DNA of 53,898 nt from an uncultured Clostridia bacterium (GCA_934256595.1 CAKQOW010000009.1:1-53898), one strand, 5' to 3'; positions 35,252-44,864 are shown, counted from the first letter of the stretch. A program made the numbers and translations. Notes: generated from the sequence alone by a model not told the origin.

Positions 35252-35785
35252 TTATTCTGCTGCGGCTTCTGCCGCATATTCATATCCTTTTTTGTAGGCC
35301 TCCAGATTGTCCGCAGCCATAGAAGCAGAGAAAGTATCCAGTATTTCGGCTTCTACTGTAGGATAATGAATTTTAGGCAGCAGTTTTGTAAGCGCCCCCA
35401 GCATTATCATATTTACCGTATAGGGTTTCCCCATAAGCTCAGCCATCTCCGTAGCCGGAATGCTGAAGCCGTTTTGGCGCTCCGCTTCGACAAGGGTTGA
35501 ATTTATAAGGAGGAGCGCATCTTTTTTTACTGTACCGATATATTTGTCATACCCGGCCTGGTTAAAGGCTATAAACACATCTGCCATATCCACTTTCATA
35601 TAGTCTATTTCCTCGTCTGAGATTACAACCTCCGCCTTGCAGAAGCCCCCTCTGGCCTCGGGACCGTAACTTTGTGTCTGCGAAATATTATAGTTTTCTC
35701 CAAGGCCGTAGGCTTTGGCAAGCAGTACAGAAGAAAGTATAACTCCCTGTCCGCCGGCTCCTGCAAATCTGATATTAATTCTCAT
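35252..35785 (-). CDS. korC: 2-oxoacid:ferredoxin oxidoreductase, gamma subunit
   Basis: This 177-residue subunit has the gamma-domain start MRINIRFAGAGGQGVILSSVLLA with its glycine-rich loop and the SYGPEARGGFCKAEVVIS segment. It completes a four-subunit enzyme that oxidatively decarboxylates a 2-oxoacid with coenzyme A, passing electrons to ferredoxin. The alpha/beta/delta/gamma set with separate genes matches 2-oxoglutarate or 2-oxoisovalerate types; the preferred acid is inferred, not seen. It starts directly after the ferredoxin-like subunit. Confidence 0.87.
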   Translation of the reverse strand: MRINIRFAGAGGQGVILSSVLLAKAYGLGENYNISQTQSYGPEARGGFCKAEVVISDEEIDYMKVDMADVFIAFNQAGYDKYIGTVKKDALLLINSTLVEAERQNGFSIPATEMAELMGKPYTVNMIMLGALTKLLPKIHYPTVEAEILDTFSASMAADNLEAYKKGYEYAAEAAAE

Positions 35786-35998
35786 CTAGTTTACCTCCAC
35801 AACAACGTCTATCGCCCCGTCCGGGCACAGCTTCTCACACATTCTGCATCCTGTACAATCTTCGGGCTTTGCAACCTCCGGCAGATTTATGCCGTATCTG
35901 TTTCTTTTTCTTGATTTTGAAAACACTCCTCTGGGGCATATTTCAATACAGATATTACACCCCTTGCAGCATATTTTGTCTATGTCTATATTAGCCAT
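35786..35998 (-). CDS. korD: 2-oxoacid:ferredoxin oxidoreductase, delta (ferredoxin) subunit
   Basis: This 70-residue protein has two [4Fe-4S] binding motifs, CCKGCNICIEICP and CTGCRMCEKLCP. It relays electrons from the thiamine-dependent catalytic part to external ferredoxin. It lies between beta and gamma genes with a 4-base spacer on one side and no gap on the other. Gene order alpha-beta-delta-gamma differs from the more usual delta-first order. Confidence 0.88.
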   Translation of the reverse strand: MANIDIDKICCKGCNICIEICPRGVFSKSRKRNRYGINLPEVAKPEDCTGCRMCEKLCPDGAIDVVVEVN

Positions 35999-36002
35999 AA
36001 CA

Positions 36003-36815
36003 CTAACCTCTCTTTATTCCCTGCTCTGCAAGTTTTCTTTCCACCTTATCAATATATTCCTCAGCAGCCGTATCGTGCTTCAGAACGCCGATTCTGATTT
36101 TTCCTTCAGGCGGGTCTTTTCCTTCCTGTTTCATATATGTTATCTCTCTGTATTTTTTCAGGATCTTTGCCGGTTCTTTTTCTCCGTAAACATTTTTGCC
36201 TGCCTGTACCGGACATTGCGACAGTACCTCAATAAATGAAAAACCTCTGTATTCGATGCCTTCTGCAATAGCTTTCGCAAGCTGAACCGGATGAGCTGTT
36301 GTCCATCTTGCCACATATCCGGCTCCCATGGTCATTGCAAGTTCGCACCCCTTTACCGGTTCGTCTATCGACCCGTACGGCGAGGTTTTTGTTTTAGCCC
36401 CCTTGGGAGTTTCCGGAGATTTCTGTCCGCCTGTCATTCCGTATATAAAATTGTTCACCATTATGACCGTCAGATCTATATTTCTTGACGAGGCGTGCAG
36501 CAGATGGTTTCCTCCAATGGCAAGGCAGTCGCCGTCGCCTGTGAAAACAATGATTTTTTTGTCGGGCTGCGCAAGCTTCAGCCCCTCTGCAAAGGCTATT
36601 GCTCTTCCATGCATTGTATGCAGACAGTCAAGCTTATAATAGCAGGGGATCCATGAGGAACATCCAATGCCGCTTACACAGGCAACTTCATCTTTAATGC
36701 CCAGTCTGTCAAAAGCCTCCATTGCGGCATGCTGTACAATACCGTTGCCGCATCCGGGGCAAAACAGCGTAGGCAGTGTGTCCTGTTTTATATACTTTGC
36801 ATACAGTTTATTCAC
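36003..36815 (-). CDS. korB: 2-oxoacid:ferredoxin oxidoreductase, beta (thiamine) subunit
   Basis: This 270-residue subunit binds thiamine diphosphate: GDGDCLAIGGNHLLHASSRN is the GDG(X)n motif. CPGCGNGIVQHA near the N-terminus and IGCSSW are family marks, and the FIYGMTGGQ loop is typical of the 2-oxoglutarate/pyruvate class. The start overlaps the end of the alpha gene by 8 bases. Confidence 0.9.
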   Translation of the reverse strand: MNKLYAKYIKQDTLPTLFCPGCGNGIVQHAAMEAFDRLGIKDEVACVSGIGCSSWIPCYYKLDCLHTMHGRAIAFAEGLKLAQPDKKIIVFTGDGDCLAIGGNHLLHASSRNIDLTVIMVNNFIYGMTGGQKSPETPKGAKTKTSPYGSIDEPVKGCELAMTMGAGYVARWTTAHPVQLAKAIAEGIEYRGFSFIEVLSQCPVQAGKNVYGEKEPAKILKKYREITYMKQEGKDPPEGKIRIGVLKHDTAAEEYIDKVERKLAEQGIKRG

Positions 36816-38010
36816 TCACACCCACCTCCTTTAATATCTCGTCGAGAATTTCCTTAGGTGTATGTATCTCGCCGCCGCATTTTGACATTTCGACAACTTT
36901 TTTGTCCGGTAATGCTCGCTGCACCTCCCGCACATATTTCCCCACATTCATTTCGGGAACTATTACAATATCAATATTCTTTGCAATCTCCTGAATCTGT
37001 TTCTCAGGAAAAGGCCATACGGTGTTGACTTTAATAAGGCCTACTTTGAGTCTGCTGTAGTCTGCATTTATTGTCGTTGATATGCCTCGCCTGAAAATAT
37101 CCTTTACAATTCTGGCTCTTGCTCTGATTCGGCTGTCTCTGACACCTCTTGCAAGTTTAATGGCATTCATTGATGGTCGCACCACTGAGCCCCATGCAAG
37201 AATTGCCACATCTGCATCCTCCATATACATTGTTTCAACATCGGCGATTACATCTATGTTATCGCTTATCTTTTTATTTATGCTGTGAATAAACTCTCCG
37301 CTTCTGCCGGGCATGTGGCCTATTCTCCTGCCTCTTTCATCGTGAAGCTGCCCTTCTACCATTGAGTTTTCACCCTGAAAAAAATCTGCCTGCGGAGAAA
37401 CCACGTACTTTCTCTTCCCTGCCTTAATAGTCTTTGAACCGGATTCTATAACTGTTTTTTCTCTCATATGTCCGATAACTTCATCTGCAAGCAGAATTAC
37501 CGGCGTCCTGAACTGCTCTGAAAGTTCAAAAGCTCTGACTGTAAAATCATACATTTCCTGTACCGACGACGGCGCAAGACATATTATCTCATAATCTCCA
37601 TGACTTCCGTACCTTGCCTGATATATGTCCTGCTGTGAGGACAAAGTAGGCTGACCGGTTGAAGGTCCTCCTCTCTGAACATTGACAATAACAACCGGGG
37701 TTTCTGTCACCGCCGCATAGCCTATCGCCTCCTGCATAAGCGTATATCCGGGTCCTGAGGTCGCCGTCATAGCCCTGCTGCCTCCCCATCTGGCTCCTAT
37801 GGCAGCGCAGATTGAGCTTATTTCATCCTCCATCTGTATAAATGCTCCGCCTGCTTTTGGCATTTCTTCGGAAAGCATCTCTATGATTTCGGTGGAAGGA
37901 GTTATGGGATATCCCGCATAAAATCTGCACCCGGCGTATATTGCGGCTTTTGCACAGGCCTCGTTCCCCTGAAGAACCGCATATTTCACATTCTGAGAGT
38001 TTAAATCCAT
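36808..38010 (-). CDS. korA: 2-oxoacid:ferredoxin oxidoreductase, alpha subunit
   Basis: This 400-residue subunit carries the pyrimidine-binding and transketolase-C-like domains. The N-terminal YAGCRFYAGYPITPSTEI, the FIQMEDEISS segment and ATSGPGYTLMQEA are typical of KorA/VorB-type subunits. The start at 38010 is chosen because GGGAGG lies 9 bases upstream; a GTG two codons earlier is too close. It is the first gene of the operon. The adjacent histidine-to-glutamate pathway makes 2-oxoglutarate a plausible substrate, by inference. Confidence 0.88.
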   Translation of the reverse strand: MDLNSQNVKYAVLQGNEACAKAAIYAGCRFYAGYPITPSTEIIEMLSEEMPKAGGAFIQMEDEISSICAAIGARWGGSRAMTATSGPGYTLMQEAIGYAAVTETPVVIVNVQRGGPSTGQPTLSSQQDIYQARYGSHGDYEIICLAPSSVQEMYDFTVRAFELSEQFRTPVILLADEVIGHMREKTVIESGSKTIKAGKRKYVVSPQADFFQGENSMVEGQLHDERGRRIGHMPGRSGEFIHSINKKISDNIDVIADVETMYMEDADVAILAWGSVVRPSMNAIKLARGVRDSRIRARARIVKDIFRRGISTTINADYSRLKVGLIKVNTVWPFPEKQIQEIAKNIDIVIVPEMNVGKYVREVQRALPDKKVVEMSKCGGEIHTPKEILDEILKEVGVSE

Positions 38011-38130
38011 TTTCACTAACCTCCCTTTACTGATCTCCTTTATATCATATTAACATCGTACTTAGAATTAATCCACTGAAAAGTATGAATTTTTAAATAT
38101 TTTAAACCGCTTTCACAAAACTGTCGCTCA

Positions 38131-38164
38131 ATAAAAAATACAGCAAGGTCCTGCCCTGCTGTAT
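38131..38164 (-). terminator. Terminator of the hut operon
   Basis: On the minus strand ATACAGCA and TGCTGTAT (about 38164-38139) form the stem and TTTTTTATT follows. It separates the histidine operon from the downstream oxidoreductase operon. Confidence 0.75.
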
Positions 38165-38178
38165 AATCATTTGTAATT

Positions 38179-39075
38179 CTATAACAGATGATTCTCGATA
38201 ACCTGTACATCAGGCTTGAAATCCTCAATCTGCAGATAATATTCTGCCGCATCAAACAGCGCCTGCATAGGGCAAAGGCCTATAACCTCTGTACCGATTA
38301 CAGGAACTCCGTATCTTGCAGCTTCGTTTCTTACAAGCTCTGTAACTCTGTGAAGCGGAGTTACTGTGAAGTCTGTCATATTGATTGAAACCTGAGCGAT
38401 GTTTCTGTCCTCAAGCATAACTCCCATAGCCTTTACGCATTTTAATCCGCCGGAGGACTCTCTGATTATCTTGCCTATCTTTGAAGCGATTTCAAGATTG
38501 TCAGTTCCAAGGTTTATGTTATATGCGATTAGCGGAGGTCTGCAGCCTACAGCTACAACGCCGCCTGTAGGGTGTATTCTCTGTCCGCCGAAATCCGGAA
38601 TCCAGTCAGGGTCCTGTACTTTTTCTGCCATTCCTTCAAACTGTCCTTTTCTTATCTTTGCAAGGTTTGTTCTGTGAGGAGCAGTTGCTGATCTTTCATA
38701 AAGGAATACAGGAAGATCCGCTTCTTTGGCAATCCTCTCTCCTACTCTCTTTGATAATTCAACACATTCCTCAACTGTTGCCTCTTTGATAGGAACAAAC
38801 GGCATTACGTCAACGCAGCCCATTCTCGGGTGTTCGCCCTCATGCTTTGTCAGGTCGATAAGCTCCACTGCTTTTTTGGCCAGCTTAACGCTTGCTTCTT
38901 CGCAGGCTTCAAGGCTTCCCATATAAGTTATAACTGTTCTGTTGTGACTTGGATCTGATGAGTAGTCAAGAAGTGTGCAGCCCGGTGTAGTTCTTATCTG
39001 GTCAACACAAGCCTCGATAACTTCTTTGTCTCTGCCCTCACTGATGTTTGGTATTGATTCGATTATTTTTGCCAT
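38179..39075 (-). CDS. ftcD: Glutamate formimidoyltransferase
   Basis: This 298-residue enzyme transfers the formimino group of N-formimino-L-glutamate to tetrahydrofolate, releasing glutamate. IIESIPNISEGRDKEVI at the N-terminus is the family signature; HEGEHPRMGCVDVMPFVP and RNIAQVSINMTDF follow. It is the monofunctional transferase length; the cyclodeaminase is a separate gene 14 bases upstream. It is last in the hut operon, followed by a terminator. Confidence 0.93.
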   Translation of the reverse strand: MAKIIESIPNISEGRDKEVIEACVDQIRTTPGCTLLDYSSDPSHNRTVITYMGSLEACEEASVKLAKKAVELIDLTKHEGEHPRMGCVDVMPFVPIKEATVEECVELSKRVGERIAKEADLPVFLYERSATAPHRTNLAKIRKGQFEGMAEKVQDPDWIPDFGGQRIHPTGGVVAVGCRPPLIAYNINLGTDNLEIASKIGKIIRESSGGLKCVKAMGVMLEDRNIAQVSINMTDFTVTPLHRVTELVRNEAARYGVPVIGTEVIGLCPMQALFDAAEYYLQIEDFKPDVQVIENHLL

Positions 39076-39089
39076 TTTCTTCTCTCTCC

Positions 39090-39716
39090 TTATAAGCTTT
39101 CTACTATTTCATCATATAACTTTCTTGCAATAGCTTCCGCATCATCATATATTTTCTTTCCCTCGGCTTCGAAATACGCAGCTTTCGCCTCGTCTTTCAC
39201 ACCCGGAAGATTAATCTTGACATTGAGCCACGCGCCTTTGATTCCTGCCATCAGGTTCAGAATTGCAACGCCTAAGTCGCTGGCTGCGTTTGGATTTGAT
39301 TTGCCGACCATGTTCTGCGCTATCTTAAGTCCCTCGTAGCAGCACTGCATAGTATCAAATGGTACCTGTGTAGCAACAAGTGTGCCGTCGGCTATAGCCT
39401 GTTTTCTTGCAGCTTTTTGCTCGTCTGTATCCTTTGGCATTTTAAAGGCGTCTGAAACAAGATTGAAAGCTTCTGTATCCTTGTCCACTCCGTCAAAGAG
39501 CTTTGCATAAAGCTCCGGTCCCTTTGCCTTTGCTTCTTTGCATACTTCCTGATAATCAGCATATTTTTCTTTGCCTAAGGTCAGGTCTGCAACCATCATA
39601 AACAGTCCCGCTCCCTGCGCTCCTGCAAGAGCTGAAACTGATCCGCCGCCCGGCGCAGGCGCATCGCTTTTAAGAACATCTAAATATTCGTTTACCTTTA
39701 AATCTATTAATTTCAT
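39090..39716 (-). CDS. fchA: Formimino-tetrahydrofolate cyclodeaminase
   Basis: This 208-residue enzyme releases ammonia from 5-formimino-tetrahydrofolate to give methenyl-tetrahydrofolate. Family marks are SDAPAPGGGSVSALAGAQGA near the N-terminus and the helical remainder. The start at 39716 overlaps the HutI stop (TAATG), and further upstream in-frame codons are inside hutI. With FtcD it forms a two-protein version of the bifunctional mammalian enzyme. Confidence 0.92.
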   Translation of the reverse strand: MKLIDLKVNEYLDVLKSDAPAPGGGSVSALAGAQGAGLFMMVADLTLGKEKYADYQEVCKEAKAKGPELYAKLFDGVDKDTEAFNLVSDAFKMPKDTDEQKAARKQAIADGTLVATQVPFDTMQCCYEGLKIAQNMVGKSNPNAASDLGVAILNLMAGIKGAWLNVKINLPGVKDEAKAAYFEAEGKKIYDDAEAIARKLYDEIVESL

Positions 39717-40951
39717 TACATCAATTCTCCATTCTTTATTGTAGCCACTGCCAGATTTGAACCGAATCTGTAGCAGAGCATTTCCATATCGGGAGCCTCC
39801 CATATAACCATATCGGCTTTCTTGCCGACCTCAAGAGTTCCCACCTCCTGCTCACGATTGATACCGCAGGCAGCATTTACGGTTACGGCAGTCAGAATTT
39901 CCTCAGGCATCATTCTGTATTTAAGATAGCCTAAATTCATTACAAACTGCAGATTAAGCGACGGGCATGAGCCCGGATTGAAATCCGATGCCATAGCAAC
40001 AGGAATTCCAAGCTCTATCATTCTTCTTACAGGCGCAAAGGTTGCTCCCAGATAAAACGAGGTTGCAGGCAGGCACATCGCTACAGTGCCGCCCTCCGCA
40101 AGGGATTTCATACCCTTTTCATCTATAACTATGAGGTGTTCTGCGGATTTTGCTTTCATCTCTCCCGCAAGAACAGAGCCTCCGATAGCCTCTATCTCGT
40201 CTGCGTGTATTTTGAGGTCAAAGCCCAGAGCCTTTGCAGCCTCCAGATATTTCTTTGACTGTTCATAATTGAACACCGAATCCTCAGTAAATATATCCGC
40301 AAATTCAGCCAGATTTTTTTCTTTGACTGCAGGCAGCATCTCATTGCAGCACAAATCTATAAATTCGTCTGCTCTGCCCTTGTACTCCTCAGGAATTGCG
40401 TGAGGTCCGAGGAAAGTTGCCGCTATATCCATAGGGTGGTCCTCACTCAGCTTTTGGATTACCTCAAGCATTTTGATTTCGTTTTCGAGGTCAAGACCGT
40501 AGCCGCTTTTGATTTCGCAGGTGGTAACTCCCATATACATCATTTCATCGAGGAATCCCTCTGTCTTTTCGTAAAGCTCCTCGAAAGACGCGCTGCGTGT
40601 TTTTCTGACCGTATCCATAATTCCGCCGCCGGCTCTTAATATGTCAAGATAGCCTGCGCCCTTTAATTTAAGCGGAATCTCATTCTGTCTGTAGCCTCCA
40701 AACACCATATGAGTATGACCCTCTACAAGACCCGGTGTAACCAGCTTGCTCTCTGCATCTATAATAGTGTCCATATCCTCTTCATTTACAGGTATTTCAC
40801 CGTCTGAGGCTATAGCCTTTATGATGCCGTCCTCTGCATAAACAGAAGCATTGTCAAGCTTCAGGTTTTCACCCTGCTTCTCTCCGCAGTGAGGAAAGCT
40901 TCCCACCGGAGTCTGCAGCCTGCCGATATTTTTGACCAGAAGTTTGCTCAT
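39716..40951 (-). CDS. hutI: Imidazolonepropionase
   Basis: This 411-residue metal-dependent amidohydrolase opens 4-imidazolone-5-propanoate to N-formimino-glutamate. The metal-binding HxH is in LVEGHTHMVFGG, another ligand region is FDLKIHADEIEAIGG, and the late Asp lies in VAMASDFNPGSCPS. Length is normal. It is third in the hut operon, 13 bases after hutU and overlapping fchA. Confidence 0.94.
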   Translation of the reverse strand: MSKLLVKNIGRLQTPVGSFPHCGEKQGENLKLDNASVYAEDGIIKAIASDGEIPVNEEDMDTIIDAESKLVTPGLVEGHTHMVFGGYRQNEIPLKLKGAGYLDILRAGGGIMDTVRKTRSASFEELYEKTEGFLDEMMYMGVTTCEIKSGYGLDLENEIKMLEVIQKLSEDHPMDIAATFLGPHAIPEEYKGRADEFIDLCCNEMLPAVKEKNLAEFADIFTEDSVFNYEQSKKYLEAAKALGFDLKIHADEIEAIGGSVLAGEMKAKSAEHLIVIDEKGMKSLAEGGTVAMCLPATSFYLGATFAPVRRMIELGIPVAMASDFNPGSCPSLNLQFVMNLGYLKYRMMPEEILTAVTVNAACGINREQEVGTLEVGKKADMVIWEAPDMEMLCYRFGSNLAVATIKNGELM

Positions 40952-40964
40952 CTGTACGTTTCTC

Positions 40965-42989
40965 CTATTTTACAAATTTATCTATCATATCATCAACTAA
41001 TTTATCATCGGCAACATACGGTATAGTAATGTGACCTTTTCCTGCATAGTTTGCGTTGTACTCAACAGATGTTGAAACAGCGTTTTCGTTTCTTGCCCAG
41101 CTTCTTCTTGCAACGCCGCCCATTACGTCCCACATCATTGCGGATTTAATAATATTGTCTGTTCTCTCGGAACCGTCAAGGAGCAGTCCGAAGCCGCCGT
41201 TGATAGCCTTGCCTATGCCTACGCCGCCGCCGTTGTGAAGAGCGCAAAGCGACATGCCTCTTGCAGCATTGCCTGCAAAGCACTGAACAGCCATATCAGC
41301 CATTACATTTGAACCGTCCTTGATGTTTGATGTTTCTCTGAACGGTGAGTCTGTACCCGATACATCGTGGTGGTCTCTTCCCATCATTACAGGACCGATT
41401 TTGCCCTCTCTTACCAGTTTGTTAAATGCAAGAGCTATGTTGGTTCTGCCCTCAGCGTCCTGATAAAGTATTCTTGCCTGCGTGCCTACTACCAGCTTGT
41501 TTTCCTTGGCATCTCTGATCCATACCCAGTTGTCTCTGTCCTGAGCTCTTCTGTCAGGATCTATGCAGTCCATTGCAGCCTTATCTGTAGCGTCAAGGTC
41601 CTCAGGCTTGCCTGACAGGCATACCCATCTGAAAGGTCCGTAGCCGTAGTCAAACAGTACAGGTCCCATAATATCCTCTACATATGACGGCCAGATAAAT
41701 CCGTCCTTGTCGTCATAGCCGTTCTTTGAGATTTCCTTGATGCCCGCATCGTACATAGCTTTCATAAACGAGTTGCCGTAGTCAAAGAAATATGTGCCGC
41801 GCTCTGTCAGAGCCTTGATTGCCTTGTAATGTCTGTGGAGAGTTTCGTCTACCCTGCGGCAGAATTCGTCTCTGTCCTCATGGAGAAGCGCTGTTCTCTG
41901 TTCGAATGTAAGTCCTGCAGGGCAGTAGCCTCCGTTATATACATTGTGGCATGAGGTCTGGTCTGAAAGAAGCTCTATTTTGAAGTTCTTTGCAACTGCG
42001 GCTTCAAGCAGATCAACGATATTGCCGTGATATGCTATTGATATTGATTCCTTTGCGGCGCGTTTTTCGTCTGCCAGCTTGAAAATCTCATCGAGATCGT
42101 CCATTATAACGTCTACCCAGCCCTGATCATGTCTTGTCTGTATTCTTGAAAGGTCAACCTCTGCGAATATACCTACGGCATTTGCAATGTTGGCTGCCTT
42201 AGGCTGCGCTCCGCTCATTCCGCCGAGACCTGAGGATACAAATGTGTAGCCTGCAAGATCTCCGTTGTCCGGAACGCCCAGCTCTTTTCTGCCTGCATTT
42301 AATATCGTATTGAATGTGCCGTGAACAATGCCCTGCGGTCCTATATACATCCAGCCGCCTGCTGTCATCTGACCGTAGTTTGCAACACCCATTTCCTCTG
42401 CGATTTCCCAGTCCTCAAGGTTGTCATACATTCCGACCATAATTGAGTTGGTTATAATTACTCTCGGAGCCTCAGGCTTTGACGGAAACAGTCCCAGAGG
42501 GTGTCCCGATTCAACTACCAGAGTCTGATCCTCTGTCAGCTCCTCAAGGTATTTTTTGATAAGTCTGTACTGAAGCCAGTTCTGGCATACCTGTCCTGTT
42601 TCGCCGTATGTAACAAGCTCATAAGGATAAAGTGCAACCTCAAAATCCAGGTTATTGTCTATCATAACCTGAAAAGCCTTGCCTGCAAGGCACTTGCCCT
42701 TGTATTCCTCTACAGGCTTTCCGTAAATTCTGCCCTCAGGTCTGTATCTGTAGGCATAAATTCTGCCTCTTGTTGTAAGCTCCTCCATAAACTCCGGCGC
42801 CAGTGTTTCGTGAAGTTCTTCGGGAACGTATCTTAAAGCATTTTTTAATGCTATTTTTGTCTGTGCCTTGGTAAGTCTGAATCCTCTGTCAGGTGCTCTT
42901 CTCCTGCTGTCATCAAACTCCGGATATTCGGGAAGTTCGTTTCCGAGTTTGATAGTCATAGCCTTGCCTATAGTTTTGTTATCTAACAT
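40965..42989 (-). CDS. hutU: Urocanate hydratase
   Basis: This 674-residue enzyme hydrates urocanate to imidazolone-propanoate using tightly bound NAD. Recognisable blocks include GQMTAGGWMYIGPQGIVHGT and FVSSGLGGMSGAQPKAANIA near the NAD site, plus GRDHHDVSGTDSPFRETS. It is about 120 residues longer than the Bacillus type (about 550), matching the longer form of some anaerobes. AAGGAGG precedes the ATG. It lies 11 bases after hutH. Confidence 0.94.
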   Translation of the reverse strand: MLDNKTIGKAMTIKLGNELPEYPEFDDSRRRAPDRGFRLTKAQTKIALKNALRYVPEELHETLAPEFMEELTTRGRIYAYRYRPEGRIYGKPVEEYKGKCLAGKAFQVMIDNNLDFEVALYPYELVTYGETGQVCQNWLQYRLIKKYLEELTEDQTLVVESGHPLGLFPSKPEAPRVIITNSIMVGMYDNLEDWEIAEEMGVANYGQMTAGGWMYIGPQGIVHGTFNTILNAGRKELGVPDNGDLAGYTFVSSGLGGMSGAQPKAANIANAVGIFAEVDLSRIQTRHDQGWVDVIMDDLDEIFKLADEKRAAKESISIAYHGNIVDLLEAAVAKNFKIELLSDQTSCHNVYNGGYCPAGLTFEQRTALLHEDRDEFCRRVDETLHRHYKAIKALTERGTYFFDYGNSFMKAMYDAGIKEISKNGYDDKDGFIWPSYVEDIMGPVLFDYGYGPFRWVCLSGKPEDLDATDKAAMDCIDPDRRAQDRDNWVWIRDAKENKLVVGTQARILYQDAEGRTNIALAFNKLVREGKIGPVMMGRDHHDVSGTDSPFRETSNIKDGSNVMADMAVQCFAGNAARGMSLCALHNGGGVGIGKAINGGFGLLLDGSERTDNIIKSAMMWDVMGGVARRSWARNENAVSTSVEYNANYAGKGHITIPYVADDKLVDDMIDKFVK

Positions 42990-43000
42990 TTTTTCCTCCT

Positions 43001-44542
43001 TTATTTTAAAGTTACAACTCTCTCAACCGCTTCGAGAATTGAGAAGTCCTTAACCATTTCATCGAATTTTTTGAGTTCATCGTGCATCAGTATATCCTCG
43101 CCTACAGGAGCTGATACCGTTCTGATATAGTCGTATGCAGCCTTTGTTGCCGGCGCAAGATTTGATATGTCTGACTCTCCGATTTCCTGTCTGAGCCATA
43201 TGCCCTGAGCTGCTGCCGCAAGCTCTATGCCTATTACCTTTTGCGCATTGTCAAGCACCATAGCGGCTGTTCTGGCTGATGTTGTACCCATTGAAACGTG
43301 GTCCTCCTGATTGCCTGACGACGGGATTGAGTCAACGCATGCAGGGTGAGCGTAGATTTTGTTTTCGGATACCATTGAGGCCGCCGCATACTGAGCTATC
43401 ATAAAGCCTGAGCATACTCCGCCGTATTTGGTGAGGAATGCAGGAAGTCCCTCTGAAAGCTGAGGATTGATAAGACGCTCTGCTCTTCTTTCGGACACAT
43501 CTGCAAATTCCGATATTGCCATTTTGAGAAAATCAAAGGCAAGCGCCATAGGCTGTCCGTGGAAGTTGCCGCCTGAGATAACCTCATCTTCGTCAGGGAA
43601 TACAATAGGGTTGTCTGTTACTGCATTAAGCTCTCTTGATACAGCCTCATACACATACTGTATGGCATCTCTTGAAGCTCCGTGTATCTGAGGGATACAT
43701 CTTAATGAATAAGGGTCCTGTACCTTTGACGGCTGCACCTCAAATGCGTTTTTGGAGCCTGCAAGAAGCGTTCTGAGGTTTTCGGCAGCGTCTTTCTGAC
43801 CCTGATGTCCTCTCAGGTCGTGAACCTTGTGGTCATAAGCCTTGGTAATGCCGTGAAGCGCCTCTGCTGTCATTGCTGTCGCAATGTCTGCTGTTTTCAT
43901 CAGGTGCATTGCGTCCCAGAGTACATTGACTCCGACTGCTGTCATCATCTGTGTACCGTTGTTAAGAGCAAGTCCTTCCTTTGCAGCAAGCACGACAGGA
44001 GTAATTCCCTCTTTGGCCATAGCCTCTGCCGCAGGAACTGTCTCTCCCTTGTATTCAACTTCGCCAAGCCCTATAAGGGCCAGCGCTATGTGGGACAGCG
44101 GCGCAAGGTCTCCCGATGCTCCAAGGGAGCCTTTTTCGGGAATAACAGGGTGTATCCCTGCATTGAGCATATCTATCATAGTCTGTATAGTTTCAAGTCT
44201 GATACCTGAGTTGCCTCTTGAAAGAGCGTTGCATCTGAGCAGCATTGCAGCTCTGACATATCTGGTTTCATAAGGCTGACCCATAGCGCAGGTATGTGAT
44301 ATTATGAGGTTCTTCTGAAGCTGCTCTGCTTCCTCTCTTGAAATCACAACATTTGCGAATTTACCGAAGCCCGTTGTCAGCCCATAGATAACTGCGCCTT
44401 CTTCGAGTTTTTTTTCTATATAGTTTCTGGCTTTTATAACTGCCTCTTTTGCTTCCGGAGCAATTTCGACCTTTTCGTATCCGCGGCAGACGCGGATTAC
44501 TTCTTCTACGGTAAGGTCACGTCCGTTAATAATTACTGCCAT
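43001..44542 (-). CDS. hutH: Histidine ammonia-lyase
   Basis: This 513-residue enzyme removes ammonia from L-histidine to give urocanate, the first step of the pathway. The self-formed MIO cofactor comes from Ala-Ser-Gly at residues 142-144 in KGSLGASGDLAPLSHIAL. GLTTGFGKF (about 54-62) is also diagnostic. GGAGAG precedes the ATG. It heads the operon; a TATAAT about 85 bases upstream (minus strand) may be its promoter, although the -35 is poor. Confidence 0.95.
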   Translation of the reverse strand: MAVIINGRDLTVEEVIRVCRGYEKVEIAPEAKEAVIKARNYIEKKLEEGAVIYGLTTGFGKFANVVISREEAEQLQKNLIISHTCAMGQPYETRYVRAAMLLRCNALSRGNSGIRLETIQTMIDMLNAGIHPVIPEKGSLGASGDLAPLSHIALALIGLGEVEYKGETVPAAEAMAKEGITPVVLAAKEGLALNNGTQMMTAVGVNVLWDAMHLMKTADIATAMTAEALHGITKAYDHKVHDLRGHQGQKDAAENLRTLLAGSKNAFEVQPSKVQDPYSLRCIPQIHGASRDAIQYVYEAVSRELNAVTDNPIVFPDEDEVISGGNFHGQPMALAFDFLKMAISEFADVSERRAERLINPQLSEGLPAFLTKYGGVCSGFMIAQYAAASMVSENKIYAHPACVDSIPSSGNQEDHVSMGTTSARTAAMVLDNAQKVIGIELAAAAQGIWLRQEIGESDISNLAPATKAAYDYIRTVSAPVGEDILMHDELKKFDEMVKDFSILEAVERVVTLK

Positions 44543-44762
44543 TTTGTTCTCTCCATTTCTTTATTTTTATTCATAAACGAGTATAATTATTCGTCAGAAT
44601 TTTTTGTAAACACGTCCTCTTTATTATATCCTATAACGCCTGCAATTGCTATAGTTTTTAATAAAAAAACCGCCCGCTTCTCCGCATCTGCAAGGCTTGA
44701 GCAAACTTGGACATTCCAGGCAGCAAATCAGACAAATTGCTTTATATTTAATTTTATTGCGC

Positions 44763-44788
44763 TATCGCTTTATCCCGTTATCGCTTTA
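44763..44788. repeat. Direct repeats upstream of hutH
   Basis: TATCGCTTTA occurs twice, at 44763-44772 and 44779-44788, with a 16-base period. The 322-base gap 44543-44864 also holds the AEC gene's terminator, a G-rich stretch ending in T7, and no ORF. The repeats could bind a regulator of the hut operon, but their distance from hutH (about 230 bases) makes this weak. Confidence 0.3.
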
Positions 44789-44801
44789 ATATGAATATTT
44801 A

Positions 44802-44828
44802 TTAAAAAGCTCCGCATTATGCAGAGCT
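44802..44828 (-). terminator. Terminator of the AEC permease operon
   Basis: AGCTCTGC and GCGGAGCT (minus strand, 44828-44809) form the stem with one mismatch-wobble, followed by TTTTTAAT. Confidence 0.7.
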
Positions 44829-44864
44829 TAATCGTTTCAAATTTGTTATTTGTTTGCTGCCTCC

